The translations under genes and the position numbers were made by a program. The notes beneath the pieces are model-generated. The model was not told the DNA's origin. It saw only the letters and a program-made list of their open reading frames with translations, and did no database searches. A stretch of 64,000 nt of DNA from CAVZCK01 sp963773735 (GTDB lineage Bacteria > Pseudomonadota > Alphaproteobacteria > Rhizobiales > Rhodomicrobiaceae): positions 368,601 through 432,600 of the forward strand of contig CAVZCK010000018.1 of assembly GCA_963773735.1 (NCBI GenBank). Reading direction: 5' to 3'. Below, in pieces: positions 27,882 to 37,052 of this stretch (within the stretch, counting starts at the first letter, position 1; the number at the start of each line of letters is the position of its first letter).

Positions 27882-28457
27882 ATGGCGGACACGTCCTATC
27901 CGGCAACGCCGTCCCAGACGGTCGGACCGTTCTTTGGCTATGCCCTGCCCTATCCCGGCGGCGACACGCTGACCGCCGAGGCAACGCTGGGTGAGCGTAT
28001 TGTCATCGAGGGCCGCTTATTCGACGGCGGCGGCGCGCCCGTCAATGATGGGCTGATCGAGATCTGGCAGGCGAATAGCCAGGGCCGCTATCGCCACCCG
28101 GAGGATATGCAGGAGAAGCAGCTCGACCCGAATTTCAACGGCTTTGGCCGCACAGAGACCGATGAAGACGGCTGGTTCCGCTTCCACACGATCAAGCCCG
28201 GACAGGTTCCGGGGCCAAACGGCACCGCCCAGGCGCCACACATCAATATTTCGGTGATGGGACGGGGGATCCTGAAACGTCTGGCAACGCGGCTCTATTT
28301 CTCAGACGAAGCGGCAAATGCCAGCGATCCCATTCTCGCCCTGGTGCCGCAGGAGCGGCGCGGGACGTTGATCGCCGAACGCACGGGCGAGGGAACCGTT
28401 TACCGTTTCGACATTATATTGCAGGGTGAGAACGAGACGGTATTTTTTGACATTTGA
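27882..28457 (+). CDS. pcaG: Protocatechuate 3,4-dioxygenase, alpha subunit
   Basis: 191 residues, intact. Typical opening YPATPSQTVGPFFGYALPY, the shared core IEIWQANSQGRYRHPEDM, and PHINISVMGRG where the beta subunit has its iron histidines; the alpha subunit lacks the full ligand set as expected. Ends FDIILQGENETVFFDI. Immediately downstream of pcaH. The gap that follows is occupied by hairpins C and D, which separate it from pcaB. Confidence 0.94.
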   Translation: MADTSYPATPSQTVGPFFGYALPYPGGDTLTAEATLGERIVIEGRLFDGGGAPVNDGLIEIWQANSQGRYRHPEDMQEKQLDPNFNGFGRTETDEDGWFRFHTIKPGQVPGPNGTAQAPHINISVMGRGILKRLATRLYFSDEAANASDPILALVPQERRGTLIAERTGEGTVYRFDIILQGENETVFFDI

Positions 28458-28489
28458 GTTCCATGGGCCGGGCCATCTCAAACGCGACG

Positions 28490-28566
28490 CTAGTGTCCCG
28501 AATCCGAAGTTCGCCTCATCGTGCAGCTTGCTCCGTAGCGAACTTCGGATTCGAGAGGGACACTAG
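28490..28566. repeat. CTAG-bounded bulged hairpin C (77 bp)
   Basis: CTAG at 28490-28493 and 28563-28566. Basal 7-bp stem GTGTCCC/GGGACAC, bulge GAGA on the 3' arm (28553-28556), upper 15-bp stem GAATCCGAAGTTCGC (28500-28514) with 28538-28552, 23-base loop. Same layout as hairpin A with a different stem sequence. It begins 32 bases after the pcaG stop. Confidence 0.85.
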
Positions 28567-28579
28567 CAACGATGAGATT

Positions 28580-28658
28580 CTAGTGTGGTTTTAGATCGGG
28601 AAGTCCCCTTGAAGAGGTTGCTGAAACAATGAGGGGGACTTCCCGATCACCACACTAG
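28580..28658. repeat. CTAG-bounded bulged hairpin D (79 bp)
   Basis: CTAG at 28580-28583 and 28655-28658. Basal 7-bp stem GTGTGGT/ACCACAC, bulge TTTA on the 5' arm (28590-28593), upper 15-bp stem GATCGGGAAGTCCCC (28594-28608) with 28634-28648, 25-base loop. Mirror of hairpin C across a 13-base spacer. Its right foot is 23 bases before the first possible pcaB start codon. Confidence 0.85.
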
Positions 28659-28681
28659 GGCGTTTCTTCAGCAGCAAAGCC

Positions 28682-30004
28682 ATGGCCCGGATTTTCTCCG
28701 ACCGTTCGCGTATTCAGGCGATGCTGGATGTCGAGGCGGCGCTTGCCCGTGCCGAAGCGGCGTGCGGGGTGATCCCGGACGCGGCGGCCCGAGCGATCGG
28801 CGCGGCGGCCAGAGCCGAGAATTTCGACGCCGAGACGCTCGCTGAGGACGTCCTCAAAGGCGGCAATCTCGCCATCCCACTGGTGAAGGCGCTGACGGCT
28901 CTGGTCGCGGCGAGCGATGAAGAGGCGGCGCGCTGGGTGCATTGGGGTGCGACGAGTTAGGACATCATCGATACCGGCCTCGTCCTGCAGATGCGGGAGG
29001 CTCTGACTGTCATCGCGGCGCAGCTCGAAGCCGTCGGGAACCGCCTTGCAACCCTTTCCGAAGATCACGCTGAAACGCCGATGGTCGCGCGGACGTTGAT
29101 GCAGCAAGCCATCCCGACGACGCTCGGCTTCAAGATTGCGGGCTGGCTCTCGGCACTGACGCGGGCGAGGCAATCGCTCGACGCCCTCAAGCCGCGGCTT
29201 CTGGTTCTGCAGTTCGGCGGCGCGGCTGGCAATCTCGCCTCGCTTGCGCCGGACGGAATCAGGATCTCGCAGGCTATGGGGCGCGAACTCCGCCTGACCC
29301 TGCCCGAGCTTCCCTGGCACACCCAACGAGACCGGATCGCCGAGGCGGGGGCAGCACTCGCCATATTGCTCGGCAGCCTCGGCAAGATGGCTCGCGATCT
29401 GGCGCTGATGTCGCAGACCGAAATCGGCGAATTCAGCGAGCCGTCCGGGGGCGGCCGCGGCGGCTCCTCCGCCCTGCCGCACAAGGCGAACCCTGTCGCA
29501 TGCGCCCGCATCATTGCGGCGGCGAAACGCGCCCCTGGGCTCGCCGCGACCTTGATTTCGGCGATGGATCAGGAGCATGAGCGCGGTCTCGGCGGCTGGC
29601 ACGCGGAGTGGGAAGTGCTGCCCGAGCTATTCCAGCTGGCGTCCGGGGCACTTGAAGCCGCCTGCCTTCTCGCTGAGCACGGACATTTCAATACGGACCG
29701 CATGCGCGCCAATCTTGCGCTGACCGCGGGGCTGGTCATGACCGAGGCCGTTTCGATTGCTCTCGGACGCAAGATCGGCAAATCTGCCGCGCACAACCTC
29801 TTGGAGCGCGCCGCGCAAAAGGCCGCGGCTGAAAAGCTGCCGCTGCGCGCATGTCTCGAAGCCGACCCGGAGATCGCGCCGCATTTCGACAGCACCGAAC
29901 TTGATGCGCTCTTTGCCCCGGAAAATCACCTTGGTGCGGCACCGGATTTCGCTAGGCAGGCCGCTGCAAGCTGGCGGCGCCTGTCGCGCTCGGCGCAGGA
30001 TTGA
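28682..30004 (+). pseudogene. pcaB: 3-carboxy-cis,cis-muconate cycloisomerase, amber stop and disrupted 5' end
   Basis: Member of the fumarase/aspartase superfamily converting carboxymuconate to 4-carboxymuconolactone. The signature GATSQDIIDT reads GATS-TAG-DIIDT: codon 93, normally Gln, is amber at 28958-28960, and the frame continues unbroken to 30004 with the flexible-loop motif GSSALPHKANPVACARI intact. Upstream of ATG 28682 the in-frame codons GRFFSSKA still resemble the family N-terminus, but the expected start has been displaced by hairpin D and no ribosome site is visible. So the gene is damaged twice, unless the stop is an error and a new start works. Confidence 0.9.
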
Positions 30005-30031
30005 CACCGCGGTTGCCCAAGGAGAGGCGTC

Positions 30032-30421
30032 ATGGACGAGAAAGAGCGTTACGAATCCGGCCTCAGCATTCGCAAAACCGTGCTTGGCGAGGCGCATGTT
30101 GCCCGGTCCTTGACGAACCGAAACGCGTTTAACGAGGAATTTCAGGATCTGATCACCCGCTATGCCTGGGGCGAAATCTGGACCCGTCCGGGGCTCGACC
30201 ATCGCACGCGGCGGCTGATCGTTCTGGCGATGACCGCCGGGATGGGCCGATGGGAAGAGTTCCGGCTGCATATCCGTGCAGCGCTGGAAGGCGGTGTTGC
30301 GCTCAACGATATTAAGGAAGTGTTGCTTCAGACCGCAATTTATGCGGGCGTTCCCACCGCGAATACCGGCTTTCATATCACCCAGGAAATCGCCAAGGAG
30401 CTCGGCTATATCGAGCCGTGA
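30032..30421 (+). CDS. pcaC: 4-carboxymuconolactone decarboxylase
   Basis: 129 residues, the family length. RYESGLSIRKTVLGEAHVARSL and FNEEFQDLITRYAWGEIWTRPGL at the start, and the core HIRAALEGGVALNDIKEVLLQTAIYAGVPTAN with the proposed catalytic region in the second half. It acts after PcaB to give 3-oxoadipate enol-lactone. Directly downstream of pcaB. No pcaD (enol-lactone hydrolase) follows, and the next genes are convergent. Frame intact. Confidence 0.93.
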   Translation: MDEKERYESGLSIRKTVLGEAHVARSLTNRNAFNEEFQDLITRYAWGEIWTRPGLDHRTRRLIVLAMTAGMGRWEEFRLHIRAALEGGVALNDIKEVLLQTAIYAGVPTANTGFHITQEIAKELGYIEP

Positions 30422-30546
30422 CGGCGCCAGCCAGATTCTCATGTGCGGATGGCGCCCGCGCCGCAAGAGGTCGGCGGGTTCTCACCGGTCCGGCTCCGCC
30501 GTACGGATTGCAGCCCGCCGTTCGCTTAGTGCATCGACGGCGCGGG

Positions 30547-31278
30547 CTATTCGATCCGCGCCGCTGTATCATTCCCTGCAGCGACACCAAGATATTTGTC
30601 CAGCGTGGCCTGATCCTGCGCCAATTCGGCGCTCGGCGCGGAATGGGCAATGCTGCCGCGTTCCATGATCACGGCGCGGTCGGTCATGCCGAAAATCTGC
30701 TGGGCATGCTGCTCGACGATGATCGCTGCGACTTTCTCGGCGCGCACGATCAGCGCCAGCACGCGCATCAGTTCCTCGATGATGATCGGCGCCAGCCCTT
30801 CCATGGGTTCGTCGAGCAGTAGGACGCGCGGGTTGAGGACAAGTGCGCGGGCGACTGCCAGCATCTGCTGCTCACCGCCAGAAAGCTGATTGCCGAGATT
30901 GCGGCGGCGCTCCGCCAGAAGCGGGAAGAGGCCGTAGACCCGCGTTACCGTCCAGGCGCCCGGTAGCGCCACGGCGGTCAGATTTTCCTCGACAGTCAGT
31001 GAGCGGAAGATATTGCGCTCCTGCGGCACCCAGCCGATCCCGGCGCGGGCGCGCGCTTCGGGCCCGAGACGCGTGATATCGCGCCCGTCGAGGCGGAGGC
31101 TACCGCCCATATGCCGCGTTACGCCGATAATGGTGTTGAGGAGCGTCGTCTTGCCCATGCCGTTGCGGCCGAGCACGGCCAGCGCTTCGCCCTCGCCGAG
31201 GCTCAGCGAGACGTTGTTGACGACGACCGCATTTCCGTATCCGGAGCGCACCCCGTCCAGCGCGAGCAGATCAGCCAT
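30547..31278 (-). CDS. livF: Branched-chain amino acid-type ABC transporter ATP-binding protein LivF
   Basis: 243 residues from ATG 31278. Walker A GRNGMGKTT, signature LSGGEQQMLAVARAL, Walker B RVLLLDEPMEGLAP, all intact. Overlaps livG by eight bases. Liv-type systems beside aromatic genes often import aromatic acids instead of amino acids, so the substrate here is more likely an aromatic or related carboxylate. Confidence 0.93.
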   Translation of the reverse strand: MADLLALDGVRSGYGNAVVVNNVSLSLGEGEALAVLGRNGMGKTTLLNTIIGVTRHMGGSLRLDGRDITRLGPEARARAGIGWVPQERNIFRSLTVEENLTAVALPGAWTVTRVYGLFPLLAERRRNLGNQLSGGEQQMLAVARALVLNPRVLLLDEPMEGLAPIIIEELMRVLALIVRAEKVAAIIVEQHAQQIFGMTDRAVIMERGSIAHSAPSAELAQDQATLDKYLGVAAGNDTAARIE

Positions 31279-32023
31279 GCGCGCTTTCCCCCAGATACAC
31301 GGCGCGCACGCGCGGATCGCGCGCAACCTCTTCCGGCGTGCCTTCGGTCAGCAAGGCGCCGTTGACCAGGACCGAAATGCGATCGGCAAAGCGGAACACA
31401 ATGTCCATGTCGTGCTCGATCAGCAGCACGGTGACGGTCTTCGGCAATTCGGCGATGGTCTTCAGCAATTCCTGACGGTCGCTGTCGGGCACGCCGGCGG
31501 CGGGTTCGTCCAGAAGCAGAAGCCGCGGCCTGCAGGCAATGGCGATGGCGATCTCCAGGAGCCGCTGCTTGCCGTAGGGCAGGCTTGCGGTCGGCTCGTC
31601 CAGCATGTCGAGGAGGCGGAACTGCCGGGCGGTGGCGACCACATCGTCGATGACCTGCGGATCGGCTCGCATGTCGCGCCACCAGTTGCCGCCCTGTCCG
31701 CGCTGCTCCGACACCGCGAGCACCAGTGTCTCGAAGGGCGTGAGCGCCGGGAAAAGCTGGTTGATCTGAAAGGTGCGCGCAAGGCCGCGCTTCACCCGCT
31801 GTTCGGGCTTAAATGTGGTAATGTCCTGGCCTTCGAGCGTAATGCGGCCCCCGGTCGGCGTCAGCACGCCGGTCAGCAGGTTGATCAATGTGGTCTTGCC
31901 CGCCCCGTTTGGACCGATCAGCGCATGGCGCACGCCGCGCTCGAGCCGGAGTGAGACATTGTCGGTCGCGGTCAGGCCGCCGAAACGCTTGAACAAGCCA
32001 CTGGTTTCGAGCGCGAATGTCAT
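31271..32023 (-). CDS. livG: Branched-chain amino acid-type ABC transporter ATP-binding protein LivG
   Basis: 250 residues. Walker A GPNGAGKTTLINLLTG, the LivG-typical RTFQINQLFPALTPFETLVLAV, and Walker B RLLLLDEPAAGVPDSD. The signature motif is degenerate (ASLPYGKQRLLEIAIAI). Pairs with LivF as the second ATPase. Translationally coupled to livM by a 4-base overlap. Confidence 0.93.
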   Translation of the reverse strand: MTFALETSGLFKRFGGLTATDNVSLRLERGVRHALIGPNGAGKTTLINLLTGVLTPTGGRITLEGQDITTFKPEQRVKRGLARTFQINQLFPALTPFETLVLAVSEQRGQGGNWWRDMRADPQVIDDVVATARQFRLLDMLDEPTASLPYGKQRLLEIAIAIACRPRLLLLDEPAAGVPDSDRQELLKTIAELPKTVTVLLIEHDMDIVFRFADRISVLVNGALLTEGTPEEVARDPRVRAVYLGESAHG

Positions 32024-33099
32024 GCCGCACCCTGCCCGGAGGATGGGGCAGCCTTCCGTCCACGGACCGGCTCGGAAGAGGTGGTTTTATTGCGCGCGCT
32101 CAGCCGCGCAATGGCGCCGGCGATGCCGCCGGTCAGGCGTTCGCGTCCGACAAGAGTGAAGACGACCAGGATCAGTCCGATCCAGAACAGCCAATATTGC
32201 GGCGTCAGATTGGCGAGCCAGTCCTGCATGAACTTAAACAGGATGGCGCCGATCAGCCCGCCATAGAGATATCCGGCGCCGCCGATGATCAGCACCAGCA
32301 GGACATCGGCCGAACGCTGGAAATCGAGAAAATCCAGCGAGACGAATTGCGTGGTCTGCGCCAGCAGCGCGCCGGCGATGCCGGCATAGACCGCGGCCAG
32401 CGTGTAGATGGCGATCAGGCGCCGATGCACGGGAACGCCGACGGCGGCGGCCCGCAGCGGATTCGCCTTGATGGCGCGCAGGGACAGGCCGAAGGATGAG
32501 CGCATGATGCGCCGTGCCAGGAGGAACAGCACGAACAGGACGGTGAGGCTGTAGATAAATCCCGTCCGCCCCATCAGATCGAAGCTGAACAGGCCGAGGA
32601 TCGGACCGACCGTCATGCCTTGCAGCCCGTCCGCGCCGCCGGTGAGCCAGGCAAGGCTGTTGGCGGCCTCGTACATAACCAGCGCCACGCCGAGCGTGAC
32701 CATCAACCGGGTCAAATCGCTGCCCCGCAGCACCAGGAAGCTCGTCAACCAGCCGAGGACGCCGGAGACTAGTCCCGCGAAGACAAGCCCTGTGAGCGGA
32801 TCGCCGGTGCCGTGCTTGGCGAGCAGCCCCGCCGCATAAGCGCCGGTACCGAGGAAGGCGGTATGGCCGAGCGAGACGATGCCGGCAAAGCCGAGAATCA
32901 GATCGAGCGACAAGGCGAACAAACCCAGGATCGCGATCGCATTGAGGATGAGGTAGTAACAGGGAAGCACCAGGACGCTTGCGAGAGCGGCGCCCCAGAA
33001 CACCACCTCCAGCCAGTTGAAGCGCGGCAGCACCGGCGCGGAAACATCGGCAGCGCCTTGGACCGACTGCCATTCCTCCTGCTGAAAGCCCTGGTTCAT
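32020..33099 (-). CDS. livM: Branched-chain amino acid-type ABC transporter permease LivM
   Basis: 359 residues with about nine hydrophobic segments. Conserved LivM stretch GFAGIVSLGHTAFLGTGAYAAGLL near residues 68-91, and AIKANPLRAAAVGVPVHRRLIAIYTLAAVYAGIAGAL after. Its ATG abuts the livH stop. Frame intact. The long hydrophilic N-terminal 30 residues are unusual but present in relatives. Confidence 0.92.
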   Translation of the reverse strand: MNQGFQQEEWQSVQGAADVSAPVLPRFNWLEVVFWGAALASVLVLPCYYLILNAIAILGLFALSLDLILGFAGIVSLGHTAFLGTGAYAAGLLAKHGTGDPLTGLVFAGLVSGVLGWLTSFLVLRGSDLTRLMVTLGVALVMYEAANSLAWLTGGADGLQGMTVGPILGLFSFDLMGRTGFIYSLTVLFVLFLLARRIMRSSFGLSLRAIKANPLRAAAVGVPVHRRLIAIYTLAAVYAGIAGALLAQTTQFVSLDFLDFQRSADVLLVLIIGGAGYLYGGLIGAILFKFMQDWLANLTPQYWLFWIGLILVVFTLVGRERLTGGIAGAIARLSARNKTTSSEPVRGRKAAPSSGQGAA

Positions 33100-33953
33100 C
33101 AGCGGCTCCGCCCAAACAGCCCTTGCGGCCGCAGCATGAGGATGATGATCATCAGAACATAGATCACGAACGCGCCGACCGAGGGAAAATAATATTTGCC
33201 GGCGACGTCGGCGACGCCGAGCAGAAGCGATGCCAGAAACGGCCCGGCGATGCTCGACGCACCGCCGACGGTCACGACAATCAAGAAATAGATCATGAAC
33301 CTCAGCGGGAATGTCGGATCCAGCCCCATAAGCTCCGCGCCCAAGGCGCCGCCTAGCCCGGCAAGGCCGGAGCCTGCTGCGAAGGTCACCGCGAAAATCA
33401 TGCCCACCGGAATGCCGAGGCCGCGTGCCACGCGAGGATCATCAACCGCAGCGCGCAACCGGCTGCCAAAACGCGTGCGCGCCAGGATCAGCTCCAGCAC
33501 CACGACGAGGACGCTGCATATCGCAATGATGAAAAGGCGGTAGCGTCCGACTCCGACGCCCATCACATCGAAACGCCCGCGCAGCCATTCAGGCAGCGCG
33601 ATGATCTGCTGCTGCGATCCCATCATGTAATCGATCGCGGCGATGGACATGAACACCAGCCCGATGCTGAACAGCACCTGGTCGAGATGGCTGCGGCCAT
33701 ACATCCGGCGATAGAGCGTGGCCTCAAGCAGAAGGCCGATCAGCGCCGGGACGATGAAGGCGAATGGCAGCGAGGCCAGAAACGGCATGCCGAGCCGCTG
33801 CATGAGGATGATGGTGGTATAGCCCCCCGCCATGGCGAACGAGCCATGGGCGAGATTGATGAAGTTCATCAGGCCGAGCGTGACCGCGAGGCCGCAGGAG
33901 AGCACGAAAAGCAACATACCGTAGGCGATGCCGTCGAAAAGGATGGTCATCAT
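33099..33953 (-). CDS. livH: Branched-chain amino acid-type ABC transporter permease LivH
   Basis: About 284 residues from ATG 33953 (MMTILFDGIAYGML); a longer frame to 33992 adds an improbable N-terminus. Eight hydrophobic segments, with the LivH signature GLAVTLGLMNFINLAHGSFAMAGGY and the C-terminal GLGGALGAELMGLDPTFPLRFMIYFLIVVTVGG. It follows livK after a stable hairpin. Confidence 0.92.
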   Translation of the reverse strand: MMTILFDGIAYGMLLFVLSCGLAVTLGLMNFINLAHGSFAMAGGYTTIILMQRLGMPFLASLPFAFIVPALIGLLLEATLYRRMYGRSHLDQVLFSIGLVFMSIAAIDYMMGSQQQIIALPEWLRGRFDVMGVGVGRYRLFIIAICSVLVVVLELILARTRFGSRLRAAVDDPRVARGLGIPVGMIFAVTFAAGSGLAGLGGALGAELMGLDPTFPLRFMIYFLIVVTVGGASSIAGPFLASLLLGVADVAGKYYFPSVGAFVIYVLMIIILMLRPQGLFGRSR

Positions 33954-34082
33954 GGCAATCGTTGCAATTCCGTTGCTTAGCCGGGCTCGCATGCTGGGCG
34001 GGACGGCGCCAGCGGTGCGAACGACTCATATCGCTTGATGAAGGCAGGTGACAAGATTTCCGCTTTGCAAGAATTGATCCCC

Positions 34083-34130
34083 GATCAGCAAATCAGGCGG
34101 CGGGGAACCGTCCGCCGCCCCTCGCTGATC
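34083..34130. terminator. Strong hairpin between livK and livH
   Basis: Two-tier hairpin just after the livK stop: outer GATCAGC (34083-34089) with GCTGATC (34124-34130), inner GGCGGCGG (34096-34103) with CCGCCGCC (34112-34119). No run of T follows. In binding-protein operons such hairpins commonly stabilise the receptor transcript and reduce expression of the membrane genes; that is the likely role here. Confidence 0.65.
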
Positions 34131-34137
34131 CGTGGAC

Positions 34138-35313
34138 CTATTTCTTCGCGGCTTTCGCCGGATCTTTCAAATTCGGGATCGTGGCGAATTCGACATTGTA
34201 GAGTTCGCCGTTCACGCTTTTGACCTCGCGGATATAGATGTTCTGGATGATGTCGCGCGTTTCCGGATCGATCGAGATCGGACCGCGCGGGCTGATCCAG
34301 CTCATGCCCTTCATGGCAGCAACCAGCTTTTCGCCGTCGGTGTCGCCGTTGGTCTTTTTCAGCGCTTCATAGATGAGGTGAATGCCGTCATAGCCGCCGA
34401 CCGACATGAAATTCGGGCGCATGCCATATGCCTTCTTGAACGCCTCGACATAGGCTTTGTTCTCGGGGCTGTCATGGGATGCGGAATAGAGGTGCGCCGT
34501 GACGACGCCGAGGGCCACGTCGCCCATGGCGTTCAGAACCTCGTCGTCGGTCACATCGCCCGGCCCAATCAGCTTAACGCCGGATTTGTCGAGGCCGCGC
34601 TCACGATATTGCTTCATGAACTGCGCGCTCTGGCCCGCGGGGACAAAGACGAAAATCGCGTCGGGCTTGGCATCGGCGGCTTTCTGCAGGAAAGGCGCGA
34701 AATCCGGGCTGCGCAGCGGCATGCGCAGGGCTTCGGTGGTGCCGCCGCCTTTCGTGAATGACTGAGTGAACCACTTCTCGGCATCGAGGCCCGGACCGTA
34801 GTCCGTGACTACCGTCACGACCTTCTTGATGCCGTTTTTGATCGCCCATTCGGCGATCGGCACGCTAGATTGCGGCAGCGTGAAGCTGGTGCGCACGATG
34901 AAGGGTGATGCCTCGGTGATTGCGGATGTGCCCGCCGCCATGACAATCTGGGGCACCTTCGCCTGCGTCGCAATCGGAGCGGCGGCCATCGCCAGGGGCG
35001 TCAGGCCGAATCCGGCAATGATCGACACCTTGTCGTTGACGATGAGTTCCTGCGCGAGGCGCTTGGTGGCGTCAGCGTTGCCGCCGTCGTCCCGGACGAC
35101 GATCTCAACCTTTTTCCCGGCGGCGGTATCGCCGTTCTGCGCCATGTAAAGCTTGAGGCCGGACTCCACCTGGCGGCCGATCGCCGTGAATGGCCCTGTG
35201 AACGGCAGGATCAGCCCGACCTTCACGGTACCTTTATCCTGCGCCTGCGCGGCCCCCGCAAACCATGCCATAGCAGCAGCCAGCGCGACGGACGTAATCT
35301 GCTTCCATTTCAT
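34138..35313 (-). CDS. livK: Branched-chain amino acid-type ABC transporter substrate-binding protein
   Basis: 391 residues from ATG 35313 (MKWKQITSVAL), preceded by GGGAGGAG. Signal peptide with cleavage after AAQA, then QDKGTVKVGLILPFTGPFTAIGRQ, the standard start of type I periplasmic receptors; ends KDPAKAAKK. It heads the livKHMGF operon on the minus strand. Given the surrounding pca and hydroxyquinol genes, an aromatic acid ligand is plausible. Confidence 0.92.
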   Translation of the reverse strand: MKWKQITSVALAAAMAWFAGAAQAQDKGTVKVGLILPFTGPFTAIGRQVESGLKLYMAQNGDTAAGKKVEIVVRDDGGNADATKRLAQELIVNDKVSIIAGFGLTPLAMAAAPIATQAKVPQIVMAAGTSAITEASPFIVRTSFTLPQSSVPIAEWAIKNGIKKVVTVVTDYGPGLDAEKWFTQSFTKGGGTTEALRMPLRSPDFAPFLQKAADAKPDAIFVFVPAGQSAQFMKQYRERGLDKSGVKLIGPGDVTDDEVLNAMGDVALGVVTAHLYSASHDSPENKAYVEAFKKAYGMRPNFMSVGGYDGIHLIYEALKKTNGDTDGEKLVAAMKGMSWISPRGPISIDPETRDIIQNIYIREVKSVNGELYNVEFATIPNLKDPAKAAKK

Positions 35314-35672
35314 CGATGCTCCTCCCAATCAGCCTCTATTCGTGCTTGCGTTGACCGTAGCACCATCGCAGCGCCGTCTCCATCGCAGCGCAATGTTCAC
35401 GTCAATAAGCCGATCTCGCGGAATGGCCGGTCGTGCGCTATGCGCACCGGATCAGCGGCGTCGCTTTTTCGCCCCCGATTGCCGCCCGCCCCGGATACTG
35501 GCGACCTGAATAGCGAGCGGCGCGTTGTCGTTGTGGCTGGGCGCGATCGACCCAAGAAATCCGAGGCAAACATCGCGAACTTTACGATGCGACTAGGCCG
35601 ACACGGCGACTAAGGCTAAGATGGCATCCCGTAGATGTTGACAAACAACGTTAGGGACTGGGAGGACGAAAA
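35314..35672. other. Divergent promoter region between two substrate-binding protein genes
   Basis: About 360 bases without a supported gene. It must hold promoters for livKHMGF (minus) and for the receptor at 35673 (plus). I see no convincing operator palindrome. Confidence 0.45.
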
Positions 35673-36941
35673 ATGCTGCTATCCAAGGGCCTCAGGCTCG
35701 CGGTCATGGCTTGCGTCTCGGCGGCGCTGGCCTTCCCGCTGGCGCATGGCGCAGTTGCGCAATCCGGCGAGCCGATCAAGATCGGCTTTGGCATGTCGCT
35801 CACCGGCGGCCTGGCGCCGAACGGCAAGTCGGCGCTCGTTGCCATGAAGATTTGGGAGGAAGACACCAACGCCAAGGGCGGGCTGTTAGGGCGTCCGGTA
35901 AAATTGGTCTATTATGACGACCAGTCGACCCCGGCGACCGTCCCCGGCCTCTACACCAAGCTGCTCGACGTCGATAAATGCGAGCTGATTATCGGCGGCT
36001 ATGCCACCAACATGCTGGCCCCGGCCATGCCTGTCGTCATGCAGCGGAATATGGTGTTCATCGGGCTGTTCGGCCTCGCGGTGAACACCGAGTTCAAATA
36101 CGATAAATATTTCGCGATGATCCCGACCGGGCCGGACGCCAAGCCGGCCATGTCGAAGGCGTTCTTCGACGTCGCCATGGCGCAGAAGGACAAGCCGAAG
36201 ACCATCGCGATCGTAGCGGCGGATGCCGAATTCGCCCGCAATGCCGCGGACGGCGCGCGAACCAACGCCAAGGCCGCCGGCCTGCAAATCGTCTATGACA
36301 AGACGTATCCGCCCGCAACCACCGACTATACGCCGATCGTGCGCGCCATTCAGGCGACCAATCCGGATATGGTCTTCGTCGGCTCCTATCCGCCGGACTC
36401 GGTCGGCATGGTGCGCGCTGCCAACGAAGTCGGCCTCAAGACGAAGATCTTCGGCGGCGGCATGGTCGGGCTGCAGGCGACGGTGTTCAAGACGCAGCTC
36501 GGGCCGCTCCTGAACGGCATCGTGAACTACGATTTCTGGATTCCGGCCAAGACCATGCAGTTCCAAGGCGCCCTCGACCTTCTAAAGAAATATCAGGAGC
36601 GCGCTAAGGCGGAAGGCGTCGACCCGCTCGGCTATTACATGGCGCCCTGGGCCTATGCCGATCTGCAGGTGCTGGGACAGGCCGTCGAGGCAACCAAGAG
36701 CCTCGATCAGGACAAGCTCGGCGATTACATCCGCAAGACCACCTTCAAGACGGTGATCGGCGACGTCGCCTTCGGCAAAAATGGCGAATGGGCCAAGTCG
36801 CGCATGCTGGCCGTGCAGTTTCAGGGCATCAAGAACAACGACATCAGCCAGTTCGTGGACGCCAAGACGCCAGTGATCCTGGCTCCGGCGGAATATAAGG
36901 ATGGCGATATCGTCTATCCTTACACCGAGGCGAAGAAATAG
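35673..36941 (+). CDS. Branched-chain amino acid-type ABC transporter substrate-binding protein (second)
   Basis: 422 residues with signal peptide (MLLSKGLRLAVMACVSAALAFPLAHG, cleaved near VAQS), then EPIKIGFGMSLTGGLAPNGKSAL. Type I periplasmic receptor fold. It has no membrane genes beside it in the same orientation; the Liv permease set at 40.0-43.3 kb on the minus strand lacks its own receptor and is the likely partner. GGGAGGA precedes the start. A GC-rich hairpin follows at about 36953-37006. Frame intact. Confidence 0.9.
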   Translation: MLLSKGLRLAVMACVSAALAFPLAHGAVAQSGEPIKIGFGMSLTGGLAPNGKSALVAMKIWEEDTNAKGGLLGRPVKLVYYDDQSTPATVPGLYTKLLDVDKCELIIGGYATNMLAPAMPVVMQRNMVFIGLFGLAVNTEFKYDKYFAMIPTGPDAKPAMSKAFFDVAMAQKDKPKTIAIVAADAEFARNAADGARTNAKAAGLQIVYDKTYPPATTDYTPIVRAIQATNPDMVFVGSYPPDSVGMVRAANEVGLKTKIFGGGMVGLQATVFKTQLGPLLNGIVNYDFWIPAKTMQFQGALDLLKKYQERAKAEGVDPLGYYMAPWAYADLQVLGQAVEATKSLDQDKLGDYIRKTTFKTVIGDVAFGKNGEWAKSRMLAVQFQGIKNNDISQFVDAKTPVILAPAEYKDGDIVYPYTEAKK

Positions 36942-37052
36942 CAGCTTCCGGGCGGGTTTAGGCCGGCGGGCTGACCCTCCGCTCGGCCGGCGCCCGCCCT
37001 CTCCGTTCACATAAGGCGTGGCGTCGATGCCGGCCAGATTGTTGCCGACGGC

